A stretch of 42,941 bases of DNA, taken from Streptomyces sp. NRRL B-24085 (GTDB lineage Bacteria; Actinomycetota; Actinomycetes; Streptomycetales; Streptomycetaceae). The stretch is from contig NZ_LJBR01000049.1 of assembly GCF_001282115.1 (NCBI RefSeq), positions 1 to 42,941 of the forward strand, in the 5' to 3' direction. Of the stretch, positions 26,744 to 35,381 are shown in pieces (positions within the stretch are counted from its first letter, which is position 1; each line of letters begins with the position of its first letter). The translations under genes were made by a program, and so were the position numbers. The notes under the pieces are model-generated. The model saw only the letters and a program-made list of their open reading frames with translations. It was not told the DNA's origin and searched no databases.

Positions 26744-27283
26744 TCAGCCGGTGCGCTCGTGTGAGCTGGGGTGGACAGGGGTGAACCCCTCGGCCTGGGT
26801 CGCCTCGTCGGCGACCCGGACGCCATAGCGGTAGGAGAGTTTGCCGCCCAGCCATCCTGAGACGCCGAGGATGGCGAAGGCAGCGGCGTTCAGCGCCAGC
26901 GGCCCTGCCGCAACGGTCCCGGAGGGCCCGGCTCCTGCATGCCGCCACAGGAAATTACCGAGGTAGGCGCAGGTCACTACCAGGTTCAGCGTCATGTGGA
27001 CCAATCCCACCCGAAACGCGCGGGTACCGGTCGGGATGGCGAAAAGGTCCAGGAAGCCCACCATCGCCGCGCCCAGGGCGCCGATCACTCCGAGGGCGAT
27101 CAGCCACATCGCCCCGCGGGACAAGAAATCCGGGTCCCCCGCGAGGTGGGAGGCGATGTCGAAGACCAGGCTGCCCGCCCAGGCCCCGATCGGCACGGTG
27201 ACCAGGATCGGGTGGAACGGGTGCCCGTACGGGCCGGCGAGCGCGGCACTGACCGGCTGCTTGGCCTGATGCGGCTGGACCAT
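26744..27283 (-). CDS. DUF2231 membrane protein
   Basis: 179 residues from ATG 27283, chosen because AAGGAGG lies eight bases before it; the GTG at 27292 sits inside that site. The family start GHPFHPILVTVPIGAWAGSL is clear, followed by four membrane segments including MWLIALGVIGALGAAMVGFL and LVHMTLNLVVTCAYLGNFLW. DUF2231 proteins are linked to redox or cytochrome functions, but no activity is established. First gene of the minus-strand operon with the small membrane protein and folE. Confidence 0.88.
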   Translation of the reverse strand: MVQPHQAKQPVSAALAGPYGHPFHPILVTVPIGAWAGSLVFDIASHLAGDPDFLSRGAMWLIALGVIGALGAAMVGFLDLFAIPTGTRAFRVGLVHMTLNLVVTCAYLGNFLWRHAGAGPSGTVAAGPLALNAAAFAILGVSGWLGGKLSYRYGVRVADEATQAEGFTPVHPSSHERTG

Positions 27284-27303
27284 CGCGGCCACCTCCTTAT
27301 TTC

Positions 27304-27330
27304 ACCAACAAATCTTGGTCTTATTCAAGA
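27304..27330. promoter_or_regulatory. Overlapping dyads between DUF2231 and the winged-helix regulator
   Basis: ACCAA (27304-27308) and TTGGT (27315-27319) form one inverted repeat with a 6-nt spacer; TCTTG (27313-27317) and CAAGA (27326-27330) form a second with an 8-nt spacer. They sit in an unusually AT-rich patch just upstream of the DUF2231 ribosome-binding site. They are candidate operators for the divergent winged-helix protein. Confidence 0.45.
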
Positions 27331-27416
27331 AGGCGGTCAAGTGCACCAGTCCAAGCGCACACGATCCAGCACCCGGCCACACATGCTGGCGTTACCGTGA
27401 AGGGGTGACCTCCGAC

Positions 27417-28124
27417 ATGACCCTGCCGATCTCCCCCGACGACGCCGCGATCGACTCCGTCAGCGCGCTCGGCGAGGGCACCCGACGGCGAATGTTCACG
27501 TTCATCCGCCGCGCCCACCGACCCGTCACCCGCGACGAGGCGGCCGCCAGCGTGGGAATATCGCGCAAACTCGCCGCCTTCCACCTCGACAAGCTCGTCG
27601 ACGCCGGCCTGCTGCGCGCCCGCTACGCCTCTCCCACCGGCATCCGCAAAGTCGGCCGGCAGCCCAAGGTGTACGAACTCACCGACACCCCGATCCGCGT
27701 CAGCATCCCCGACCGCCGCCACGAACTCCTGGCCGGCCTGCTCGTCCAGGCCGTCCTGACCGAAGGCGACAACGAGACCGCCACGCAAGCGGCGATGCGC
27801 ACCGCCGGACAACGGGGCGAAGAACTCGGCGAGGAAGAACGTAGCCAACTGCGCCCCGGCCGGCTCGGCGCCGAGCGCGGCCTGACCCTGTGTGAGCGCA
27901 TGCTCGACCGGCACGGCTTCGAGCCCACACGCGAGGCCCCCGACCGGCTACGACTGCGCAACTGCCCCTTCCACCCCCTCGCCGCACAAGCCCCCGACCT
28001 GGTCTGCGGCATGAACCACGCTTTCCTCACCGGCTACCTGCACGGACTTCGTGCCCCGGCGGTCCAGGCCGTCCTGGCCCCCCGCCCCGGCGAATGCTGC
28101 GTCGAACTACGCCACACCGAGTGA
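27417..28124 (+). CDS. Winged-helix regulator with Cys-rich C-terminus (SufR/ArsR-like)
   Basis: 235 residues from ATG 27417, with AAGGGG 11 bases upstream; GTG at 27405 is an alternative. The N-terminal winged HTH reads ALGEGTRRRMFTFIRRAHRP, then VTRDEAAASVGISRKLAAFH and LDKLVDAGLL, with a wing ending VGRQPKVYELT. The C-terminal part holds Cys159, Cys183 and Cys197 (NCPFHPLAAQAPDLVCGMNH, 13 residues apart) and the pair Cys227-Cys228 (GECCVEL). This layout resembles SufR-type iron-sulfur repressors, so redox or Fe-S sensing is likely but not shown. Divergent from the DUF2231-membrane protein-folE operon across a region with dyads. Confidence 0.82.
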   Translation: MTLPISPDDAAIDSVSALGEGTRRRMFTFIRRAHRPVTRDEAAASVGISRKLAAFHLDKLVDAGLLRARYASPTGIRKVGRQPKVYELTDTPIRVSIPDRRHELLAGLLVQAVLTEGDNETATQAAMRTAGQRGEELGEEERSQLRPGRLGAERGLTLCERMLDRHGFEPTREAPDRLRLRNCPFHPLAAQAPDLVCGMNHAFLTGYLHGLRAPAVQAVLAPRPGECCVELRHTE

Positions 28125-28308
28125 TCGCGGGCCCTGCCCGACACTGACACCGTCACGCCGCCATCGACACCCGCCGCCCGCGTACGTCGGCCCACCGTTC
28201 GCCCTGCGCGGCCAGGACGACGGCAACGGCTGGTCGTGATTTCGTGCGCGGCCGCAGGGGGTATTGCGCGGCTGGGGTGGCGGCATTGAGCCGCACTGAT
28301 ACAGGGCG

Positions 28309-28956
28309 TCATGCCCGCGGTTGTGCCTGGCGCTCGCGAAGGATGGCAACGCCGTCTCCATCGAGCGCATCGAGGTAGGACGCGCGACCAGCCATCGCCA
28401 TGATCAGGGCCAGGGTCGTGCCGGATACCTGTGGCCCCTGGCCGGTGGTGAAGGGGCTGTCGGTGGCGGTCAGGCGCAGTTCGCGGATGCGGGTCCTGGT
28501 GAAGACGGGCAGATCGGTGCGCTGATAGTAGTCGGCCAGGGTGGTCAACGTACGGACGGGGTAGTCGCGTTCGATGCCGAGCGGCCTGCGGATGTCCTCG
28601 CCATGCACGATGGTCTCGCCGAGCATGGCCACGGTCGAGAAGATCGGCTTCGTCGTGCGAGTGGCCACCCGGCGGAAGCGGTCGAGCGTCTCGGCCGGGG
28701 TAGCGCCCAGCTGTTCGGCCAACCGCATGGCGACCTGCTTGTCGAAGTCGAAGCGGCAGCGGATCACGCCCGCCATCCACCGCACCGGGTTGAGACCGGC
28801 CGCCGATGTCAGATGTGCGAGCACCTCACGAACGGTGAGCCCCTCGCACAGCGACTGGGTGGCCCACTGATGGTCGGTCAGCTGCGCGAGGTCGTCGGCC
28901 AGGGCGGTCCGCTCGTGGTGGATCAGTGGCCAGATTCCGGTGGCGGGTGTCGTCAT
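28309..28956 (-). CDS. Mycothiol-dependent maleylpyruvate isomerase family (DinB-fold) protein
   Basis: 215 residues from the ATG at 28956. The first helices IHHERTALADDLAQLTDHQW, then CEGLTVREVLAHLTSAA match the MDMPI N-terminal (TIGR03083-type) fold; the metal-binding His residues are expected at HLTSAA, and IVHGEDIRRPLG supplies the second conserved His. These proteins use mycothiol or are DinB-like thiol S-transferases of unknown substrate. About 40 bases separate it from the VOC gene, same strand, so the two are probably co-transcribed under the divergent ECF sigma factor. Confidence 0.88.
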   Translation of the reverse strand: MTTPATGIWPLIHHERTALADDLAQLTDHQWATQSLCEGLTVREVLAHLTSAAGLNPVRWMAGVIRCRFDFDKQVAMRLAEQLGATPAETLDRFRRVATRTTKPIFSTVAMLGETIVHGEDIRRPLGIERDYPVRTLTTLADYYQRTDLPVFTRTRIRELRLTATDSPFTTGQGPQVSGTTLALIMAMAGRASYLDALDGDGVAILRERQAQPRA

Positions 28957-28998
28957 GAGGTGATGCTCCTGTGCGGTGTCGGGCGGGCAGGGGACCGC

Positions 28999-29340
28999 TC
29001 AGCGGCGGATCAGGCCGACGTGGTTGCCGTCGAGATCGATGAAGACGGCGATACGGCTGGCGGGCGTGTCGGTCGGGGCGAGGACTCGGGTGGCGCCGAG
29101 TCGCTCGGCACGGGCCAGCGCGGCATCGACGTCGTCGACCGGGAAGTACACGACAAGCCCGGTGTACGGGCTGTCCGGGCGCGCCTGCCCGACGCCGCCG
29201 GTCGGCCGGCCGTCCTCGTCGCCGACCAGGGCGTAGGTGTCGTCCAGCACTTGGATGGGCCAGCCGAACAACTCCTGGTAGAAGCGGCGGGCGCGCGGCG
29301 CGTCGGGAGTGGAGATGTCGAACCATGCAGCACTGCTCAT
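28999..29340 (-). CDS. VOC-superfamily (glyoxalase/bleomycin-resistance) protein
   Basis: 113 residues from the ATG at 29340; GAGGAG lies a few bases upstream. The single VOC module starts SAAWFDISTPDAPRARRFYQ, followed by ELFGWPI; the second half has VVYFPVDDVDAALARAERLG and ends FIDLDGNHVGLIRR. One module of this size would dimerise to form the metal or ligand site. Glyoxalase-like or small-molecule binding; substrate not deducible. Divergent from the sigma-factor gene with 72 bases between starts. Confidence 0.9.
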   Translation of the reverse strand: MSSAAWFDISTPDAPRARRFYQELFGWPIQVLDDTYALVGDEDGRPTGGVGQARPDSPYTGLVVYFPVDDVDAALARAERLGATRVLAPTDTPASRIAVFIDLDGNHVGLIRR

Positions 29341-29412
29341 CGGGGTCTCCTCGGGGTGTCGAATCGATCTCTCGAACAGAGGTGACTTCCGCAGTGCGCC
29401 AAAATCGTCCTC

Positions 29413-30444
29413 GTGAGCGAGAAAATTTCGGCGGGATCCGCGACGGACGACCTGGCCAGGGCGCGCGAGGGTGACAACGAGGCATTCACCCGCCTGGTAG
29501 AGCCGCTGCGCCGGGAACTGCACGCGCACTGCTACCGGATGCTCGGATCCACCCACGACGCGGACGATGCACTACAGGAGGCGCTGCTGCGGGCCTGGCG
29601 CGGCCTGGACCGCTTCGAGGGACGCAGTTCACTGCGCGCCTGGCTGTACACCGTGGCCACCCGCACCTGCCTGGACGCCGTCAACCGGCGTAGCAGGCGG
29701 GCGATGCCCATCGACCTCGGGCTGGCCAGCGACCACGCGGTACTCGACGCCACCCCGCGGACCGAGATCGCCTGGCTGGGCCCCTACCCCGACGCGGGCC
29801 TGCCCGCCGGCCCGGCCGGACCGGCTGCGCGCTACGAGCAGCGCGAGGCAGTCGAACTCGCCTTCGTCGCGGCCATGCAGCACCTGTCAGGCAACCAGCG
29901 GGCCGCGCTGATGCTGTTCGACGTGCTCGGCTACTCCGCCGCCGAGATCGCCACCATGATGAACACGTCCACCACCTCGGTGAACTCCGCCCTGGCCCGC
30001 GCCCGTCGACTGCTCGCCGAGCGGGTCCCGGCCTGCTCGCAGCAGCAGACGCTGCGCAAGCTCGGCGACGCCCAGGTCCGCAAGACCGTCACCGCCTTCG
30101 CCACCGCCCTGGAACGCGGTGACGCCGACGCCTTGGTCGCCCTGCTCACCGAGGACGTCGCCTGGTCGATGCCCCCGCTGGCCCAGTGGTACCAAGGCCG
30201 GGATGCCGTCATGGACTTCGCCGTTGCGGTCCCGCTCACCCGCTGCCCGAGCTGGCGCTACCACCTCACTTCAGCGAACGGCCAACCGGCAGTGGCCTTC
30301 TACGTGGGCGCGAGCCCGTCAGCCCCGCACCTCGCGTGGTCGATCACGGTGCTGACCCTGCGCGGCGAACTCATCCAAGGCCTCACCTCGTTCCTGGGCG
30401 CGGAGCACGTGCAGCGGTTCGGGATGCAGACGCAGTGGGCTTGA
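29413..30444 (+). CDS. ECF sigma factor with C-terminal SnoaL-like domain (SigG-like)
   Basis: 343 residues from GTG 29413. Region 2 is at about 20-95 (AFTRLVEPLRRELHAHCYRM, DADDALQEALLRAWRGLDRF, RAWLYTVATRTCLDAVNRRS); region 4 at about 150-205 (LSGNQRAALMLFDVLGYSAA and MMNTSTTSVNSALARARRLL). A SnoaL/NTF2-like domain of about 115 residues follows (VTAFATALERGDADALVALL and DVAWSMPPLAQWYQGRDAV). This matches the TIGR02960/SigG type, in which the C-terminal domain replaces a separate anti-sigma factor. No good Shine-Dalgarno precedes the GTG, so it may be leaderless. The VOC and mycothiol-enzyme genes across the divergent region are likely targets or functional partners. Confidence 0.93.
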   Translation: MSEKISAGSATDDLARAREGDNEAFTRLVEPLRRELHAHCYRMLGSTHDADDALQEALLRAWRGLDRFEGRSSLRAWLYTVATRTCLDAVNRRSRRAMPIDLGLASDHAVLDATPRTEIAWLGPYPDAGLPAGPAGPAARYEQREAVELAFVAAMQHLSGNQRAALMLFDVLGYSAAEIATMMNTSTTSVNSALARARRLLAERVPACSQQQTLRKLGDAQVRKTVTAFATALERGDADALVALLTEDVAWSMPPLAQWYQGRDAVMDFAVAVPLTRCPSWRYHLTSANGQPAVAFYVGASPSAPHLAWSITVLTLRGELIQGLTSFLGAEHVQRFGMQTQWA

Positions 30445-31632
30445 GCTAGCGGGCCGGCCCTCGGGTGGGTGCTGCAGAAACTGTGCGAGGAGCGCGGCCC
30501 GGCCCGCTCCCTCCTGCACATAGGGGTTCGACCAGCGGACCGACGACTCCTGACGGGTTGCTCCCTTGGTGGCCCCCACCGTTGCCTGGACGGGTGCCCT
30601 CACCGGCGCACCGAGGGTTGCACCGCCCGTACTTCGGCGGCGCGGATTCCACCAGTTCATCCAGCGTGGGCAAGCCGTTCTCGGGTGCCGACACCTCTTC
30701 CCACGCGAAAGTCACGGGAAGAGGCCCCTCCCCGCGGGCCGGAAGGACCAGATACCGCCGTTACGCTTTGATTCCGCTGAATCGATCCGCTGAACACTCG
30801 CAAGGAACGCCCCCGACCGCAAGCACCAAAACGCCGTGGTCGGGGCCGTGAACCGGTCGCGGTGGTCGAGTGGGTAGACGGCGAGGGCGGACCACAGCCT
30901 GCGGTCGGTGGCGCCTGTTGGTTTGGAGGTTCGGTAGCTCCGCATGTCCCCCTTGGATGTGGGAACGGCGACGGTGCTTCCGTCGCTACTGGATGCGACG
31001 ATGTTCCCGGGCGGCTGTTGGCCGCGTAGAAGGCGCCGCTTCCCAGGCCATCGGTCTTGTCGTCGAGCGATGCGAGCTCCTCGACGCTGATCTCCTTTAC
31101 GCCGTTAGCGAGGGCTACCAGCACGGAGTCCTTCTTGGGCCGGTACACCGCTCCGGGGTCGAGCCTCAGCTGTACGGGTTGCCTGAGCGCTGAGAGTGGG
31201 GGAGAGGAGATACAGCTTGCTTCGGTCGACGGCGGCGACTCGGCCCTTGCTGACGCGTATGACGGACGAACCGGCCGACAAGCGGGGCCAGTACGAGATC
31301 AGCGGCGTCGTCAAAAAACCGGCGACGACGAACGCACCCGCGGCACCGTCGACGCCGCGCCCCTGCGGATCGACGGCAGCCGGGGCAACTGGGACGCGAT
31401 CGAGGCCCTCTGGCACGCCGGCGAACTCACCGACGACGAGTTCGAGGACCACTTCATCGACGACGTCATCGTCGAGGACATCGGCGAAGACACCGACGGC
31501 TGGCAGTTCCCAGCGGCTCGTACTCCGTAGAACTCCGGTGCGCGCACGCATCGACGGCCGGATGGGCCACAGCAGTGGGACGAGTGGCTAGCTACTCGTG
31601 ACAGGACGCGAGGACGCCTTAACGGTGGGGGC
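30445..31632. other. Long stretch with unrecognised, probably decayed coding remnants
   Basis: No intact gene can be supported. Three patches look like real coding text rather than chance frames. Minus 30712-30945 begins MRSYRTSKPTGATDRRLWSA after an AGGGG site. Minus about 30990-31330 reads VYRPKKDSVLVALANGVKEI and SVEELASLDD, with a possible upstream piece RVAAVDRSKLYLLSPT in another frame. Plus about 31340-31530 reads GNWDAIEALWHAGELTDDEF and is strongly acidic. I do not recognise any of them. No inverted repeats or transposase motifs were seen. Confidence 0.35.
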
Positions 31633-31845
31633 ATGTCTGATTCGGATGCTTCTCGGGAGCAGGCGCTGCGTGGACTGCCGCGGGTGTACTCACTCGCGTT
31701 GCGGTTGCGGGACGTCGGCGTGCCTGAGGCGTTGATCGCCCAGTGCGTGGGTGTGGAGCCCGAGGCGGTCGACGCGATGCTGGCCGTGGGCGAGGCGAAG
31801 GCGGCAGCGGCGGAGGGGAGCGAAAGGTGTGAACGTGTAACTTGA
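31633..31845 (+). CDS. Short sigma-region-4-like helix-turn-helix protein
   Basis: 70 residues from ATG 31633 with GGTGGGG just upstream. LPRVYSLALRLRDVGVPEAL and IAQCVGVEPEAVDAML form a compact HTH similar to the region 4 found in small streptomycete proteins annotated as sigma-factor-like. No region 2 is present, so it cannot be a sigma factor by itself. Its TGA at 31843-31845 overlaps a possible TTG start of the LuxR gene, indicating coupled expression. Confidence 0.75.
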   Translation: MSDSDASREQALRGLPRVYSLALRLRDVGVPEALIAQCVGVEPEAVDAMLAVGEAKAAAAEGSERCERVT

Positions 31846-31862
31846 CCGCGATACTTACAGAT

Positions 31863-34484
31863 ATGGGACTTGAGTGGCCGCTGGTCGGGCGGTCGGAGGA
31901 GCTGAAGTTCGTGGCCGCGGCTCTGCGGTCCGATAGTGACGCGCGCGGGGTGGTGCTCGCCGGCGCACCGGGGGTGGGTAAGACCCGACTCGCCCGAGAG
32001 ATGCTGGCGCGGGTCGAGCGGCGTGGGACAACCGTTCGCGGGGCGGTCGCCACCGCCTCGTCGCGAATGCTTCCGCTGGGCGCGTTCGCCGGCCTGCTCG
32101 GGGATTTGGGGCAGGGGCAGGGGCAGGCGCAGATTCTCCCGCGGGCCGCCGAGGTGCTGCTGGCCGGTGCCGGACAGGACCGGGTGATCGTCGCGGTCGA
32201 TGACGCGCACCTGCTTGACGAGCTGTCCGCGGCACTGGTGCACCTGCTGGTGCTGCGCCGGGGCGCGACGGTGCTGCTCACTGTGCGGAGCGGGGAACCG
32301 GCACCGGATGCGATCACCGCGCTGTGGAAGGACCGACAGCTGGACCGGCTGGAGGTGCAGCCACTGTCCGAGGCGGAAACCGTCGCGCTGCTGGAGGCCG
32401 CGCTGGGCGGGCAAGTCGACAGCGCGGCAGCCGGTCAGTTATGGACGATGAGCCGGGGCAACGTCCTGTTCCTGCGGCAGCTGGTCGACGGCGCCGTTGA
32501 TCGTGGCGCGTTCCGTCTTGACCGTGGGATCTGGCGACTGGCCGAGCCCGTGCCGGTGACCGCCGGGTTGGCCGAGCTCCTCGCGGCCCGCATGGGGGCG
32601 CTGTCCGACCCGGTGCGGGACGTCGTGGACACGCTGGCGCTCGGCGAGCCGCTCGGAGTGCGGCTGCTGGCCGAGTTGACCGATGCCGCCGCCGTTGAGC
32701 AGGCCGAGGACAGCGGCCTCATCCAGGTCGAGGCGGATGGGCGACGCCTTCAGGCCCGCCTAGCACATCCGCTGTACGGCGAGGCACGGCGTGGCCAGAT
32801 GGGACGGCTGCGGGCGCGTCGGCTACGCAGTCGGATCACCACGGCTTTGGCGGACACTGGCGCCCGGCGAGCCGACGACACCCTGCGCCGGGCCGTGCTC
32901 ATGCTCGACTCAGATCTGCAACCCGACCCGGATCTGCTGACCGCTGCCGCCGAGAGTTCCTCGTACCTGGGCGATTTGCCGCTCGCTCGGCGGCTGGCCG
33001 TCGCCGCGGTCCGGGCCGGTGGCGGCTTCGGTGCCCAGGCCATCGTCGCGAACGCGACCTTGTTCGTGGGCAGGCCGGACGAGGCAGATGGCGAGTTGGC
33101 CGCTCTCGCCCGGCTCGCCGGGACCGACGGCGAGCTGGTCCGGGCGACCGTGAACCGGGCGACGTTCTTGTCGTGGATCCTCACTCGCCCGGCGGAGGCG
33201 CAAGCCCTCCTCGACGAGGTGGCGGCGCGGGTCGCCGCCGCCGAGGACCGGCTACCGCTCGTCGCGCTGCGGGCGATGATCAAAGGTCAGCTGGGGCAAC
33301 TGGTGGAAGCCGAGCAGGCTGCCCGGACGGTGCTCGACGCCGCTGAACCGGGGCCCGACGCCGTGCTGATGGCGTGTTGTGGGCTGGTCGCCACGCTGGC
33401 AACCGCTGGCCGGGCCGATGAGATGAACCCGTACATGGCCCGCGGGGCCGAAGCTGCCAACCACGCCACGGAGAGGGCCGCCTTCCGGATTCCCCTCGTG
33501 GTGACGCAAATGACCGGCCTGCGACTGGCCGGCTACCTTGATGACGCCGGCCAGGTCGCGGCCGAGTGCCGGGAGCAGATCAAGGACCTCCCACTCGGTG
33601 CGCAGATCGGCTGCTACCTGATGGGCGAGACCGACTTCGCCCGCGGTCGGGTGGCGAGCTCGGTGCGCTGGCTTCGCGAAGGCCGGGCCGGCATCGAACC
33701 GTTCGGCGACGTCGGCGGCTGGCGTTACGTCACGCTCATCGCCCTCACCCGCGCTCTTGCCGTTGCCGGCGACATCGAGGCGGCCAAGCTGGCGTTGGCC
33801 GACCTGGAGCAGCACCGGCATCCCGCCGTAACCCTCAACGACCCGGAGCGGATCCTGGCCAGGGCCTGGGTTGCCGCGGCCGAAGGCGCGACCAGCCAGG
33901 CAATCACCCTCACCCACGACGCCGCAGCCTTCGCGGCCGGCCTTGGTCAGCTCGCACACGAGGTGCTCGCGCTGCACACGGCCGTGCGCTTCGGCGACCC
34001 CACCGTCGCCGATCGGCTCGCCGCCCTTGTGCCCCAAGTAGACGGTCCACGCGCGCCGGCCGCCGCCGCACACGCCGCGGCGCTGGCCGCAGCCGACGGC
34101 GACGCACTGCTCGAGGCCGCCGTCGCGCTGGAGCGATTCGGCGACCTGCTGGCCGCAGCCGACGCCGCTGCCCAGGCCGCCGAGGTTCTTACCCGCGCCG
34201 GTCAGCGCGGTGCCGGGTATGCCGCGGCTGAGCGGGCCCGTAGGCTGAGCGAAGCGTGCGACGGGGCACGCACGCCGACCCTGGCCGCGGCCGCGCGCCC
34301 GCTGCCGCTCACCGAGCGGGAACGCGAGATCGTCACTCTGGCCGCCCGCGGCCTGTCCAACCGTGAGATCGCCGAGCGCCTGATGGTCTCGGTGCGCACG
34401 GTCGAGGGCCACCTCTACCGCGCATCGACCAAGCTCGGCACCACCAACCGCGCCGAGTACGCCGGTCTGATCGGCCTCGACTGA
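31863..34484 (+). CDS. LAL-type LuxR-family transcriptional regulator with AAA ATPase domain
   Basis: 873 residues from ATG 31863; the alternative TTG at 31842 overlaps the previous stop (TTGA) and would add 7 residues. MGLEWPLVGRSEELKFVAAA starts a typical LAL protein: Walker A GAPGVGKTRLA (about residue 34), Walker B VIVAVDDAHLLDE (about 108), then a long TPR-like alpha-helical middle, and a C-terminal LuxR HTH (LTEREREIVTLAARGLSNRE, then IAERLMVSVRTVEGHLYRAS). LAL regulators are large ATP-dependent activators of secondary metabolism or catabolism. Target genes are not obvious here; the upstream short HTH gene is its only operon partner. Confidence 0.93.
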   Translation: MGLEWPLVGRSEELKFVAAALRSDSDARGVVLAGAPGVGKTRLAREMLARVERRGTTVRGAVATASSRMLPLGAFAGLLGDLGQGQGQAQILPRAAEVLLAGAGQDRVIVAVDDAHLLDELSAALVHLLVLRRGATVLLTVRSGEPAPDAITALWKDRQLDRLEVQPLSEAETVALLEAALGGQVDSAAAGQLWTMSRGNVLFLRQLVDGAVDRGAFRLDRGIWRLAEPVPVTAGLAELLAARMGALSDPVRDVVDTLALGEPLGVRLLAELTDAAAVEQAEDSGLIQVEADGRRLQARLAHPLYGEARRGQMGRLRARRLRSRITTALADTGARRADDTLRRAVLMLDSDLQPDPDLLTAAAESSSYLGDLPLARRLAVAAVRAGGGFGAQAIVANATLFVGRPDEADGELAALARLAGTDGELVRATVNRATFLSWILTRPAEAQALLDEVAARVAAAEDRLPLVALRAMIKGQLGQLVEAEQAARTVLDAAEPGPDAVLMACCGLVATLATAGRADEMNPYMARGAEAANHATERAAFRIPLVVTQMTGLRLAGYLDDAGQVAAECREQIKDLPLGAQIGCYLMGETDFARGRVASSVRWLREGRAGIEPFGDVGGWRYVTLIALTRALAVAGDIEAAKLALADLEQHRHPAVTLNDPERILARAWVAAAEGATSQAITLTHDAAAFAAGLGQLAHEVLALHTAVRFGDPTVADRLAALVPQVDGPRAPAAAAHAAALAAADGDALLEAAVALERFGDLLAAADAAAQAAEVLTRAGQRGAGYAAAERARRLSEACDGARTPTLAAAARPLPLTEREREIVTLAARGLSNREIAERLMVSVRTVEGHLYRASTKLGTTNRAEYAGLIGLD

Positions 34485-34640
34485 TCGAGCCCCTGCAGCA
34501 CCGCGCGAACGAACACAGGTAGCCGACTACTCGCGACACCGTTGCGCCCGCACTCGAAGCTGGACTGCGAACGACCGGGCAGACATCAGCCCAGCCGCCC
34601 TGGTCATCAGCAAGATCGCAGCACTGTAGAGGGAGTCGCC

Positions 34641-34916
34641 ATGACCACGCCAGGCTCACGCCAGGCGCAGCAGAACTACCAGCAGCAGGTGCGGCACAAC
34701 AGCGCGACCTTCGCGCGCAACGCCGCCCACCACAACCAGCTTCGGTACCGCGGAACGCACCCGCGCGGTCCGGTCGGCGTGATTCGACGGCTGCTCGGCC
34801 TGGTGTTCTCAGTGGTGTTCCTCGTCATCGCGCTGGGGATCTTCCTGATGATCCTCAGCGCCGTGGCGCCCGACTGGTTCGACCACGTCAAGACGTGGTT
34901 CGAGGGCACCTTCTGA
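34641..34916 (+). CDS. Small single-pass membrane protein
   Basis: 91 residues, ATG 34641 behind AGAGGGAG. A polar Gln/Asn/His-rich N-terminus (QQNYQQQVRHNSATFARNAA) precedes one membrane helix near 50-75 (GLVFSVVFLVIALGIFLMIL) and a short C-terminus ending WFEGTF. No recognised family. It sits 157 bases after the LAL gene and just before a tiny ORF with a strong ribosome-binding site. Confidence 0.7.
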   Translation: MTTPGSRQAQQNYQQQVRHNSATFARNAAHHNQLRYRGTHPRGPVGVIRRLLGLVFSVVFLVIALGIFLMILSAVAPDWFDHVKTWFEGTF

Positions 34917-34938
34917 GCACGCCAGGAAGGAGGCCGGC

Positions 34939-35067
34939 ATGAGAGGGACCACCGGGACCCATCGCACGGCTGCCGTGGAGGGTCAGGGGCTGCAGCCGGT
35001 GGTGCTCTCGTCAGACGCCTGGTCGGCCCAGCTCGCCCCCCGGTCGTTCGCACCGCCTGCCTGGTGA
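34939..35067 (+). CDS. Possible 42-residue peptide with strong ribosome-binding site
   Basis: ATG at 34939 follows AGGAAGGAGG with a five-base spacer, one of the best Shine-Dalgarno sites in the window. The frame gives MRGTTGTHRTAAVEGQGLQP and ends SFAPPAW at the stop at 35065-35067. It has no membrane segment and no Cys, and no family was recognised. It begins 22 bases after the small membrane protein, so the two may form a unit. Alternatively it is the first part of a longer gene broken by an indel. Confidence 0.4.
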   Translation: MRGTTGTHRTAAVEGQGLQPVVLSSDAWSAQLAPRSFAPPAW

Positions 35068-35381
35068 GGACGGCCAGCGGCGGCGCCGGCTCCCGTACAG
35101 CCGACGGCCGTTGCGCCGTCCCGGCCGCAAGAGCCGCTTCGGCCGGAGGGGGGTCAGTCGGGTGCTGTGGCGGTTGGCGCTCACCGGCCCCACTGGACTT
35201 CACCTTCGCACCCATCGAGTTCTCCTCGGGCGGCAACGCGCACCTCGCACAACGCCAGGACGGCACGTACACCTTTCGCGCCCCACACCACCCCGAGAAC
35301 ACGACAAGGCCTCTCGTCGAGGCCCGTGACACCGCACACGAATATGCGGACCTTCGAATCGATTCCCCTCAGGAGGAAGGC

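Noticed and set aside
30450..30470. GGGCCGGCCC palindrome after the sigma gene as a terminator
   Set aside because: Arms are only five bases with no loop, so a stable hairpin is not possible from this core alone.
33252..34412. 386-residue minus-strand open frame
   Set aside because: Mirror frame of the LAL regulator; no ribosome-binding site or domain.
35064..35381. Upstream extension of the LGFP frame to 35064
   Set aside because: The ATG at 35382 has an excellent ribosome-binding site and the extension has chance-like composition.
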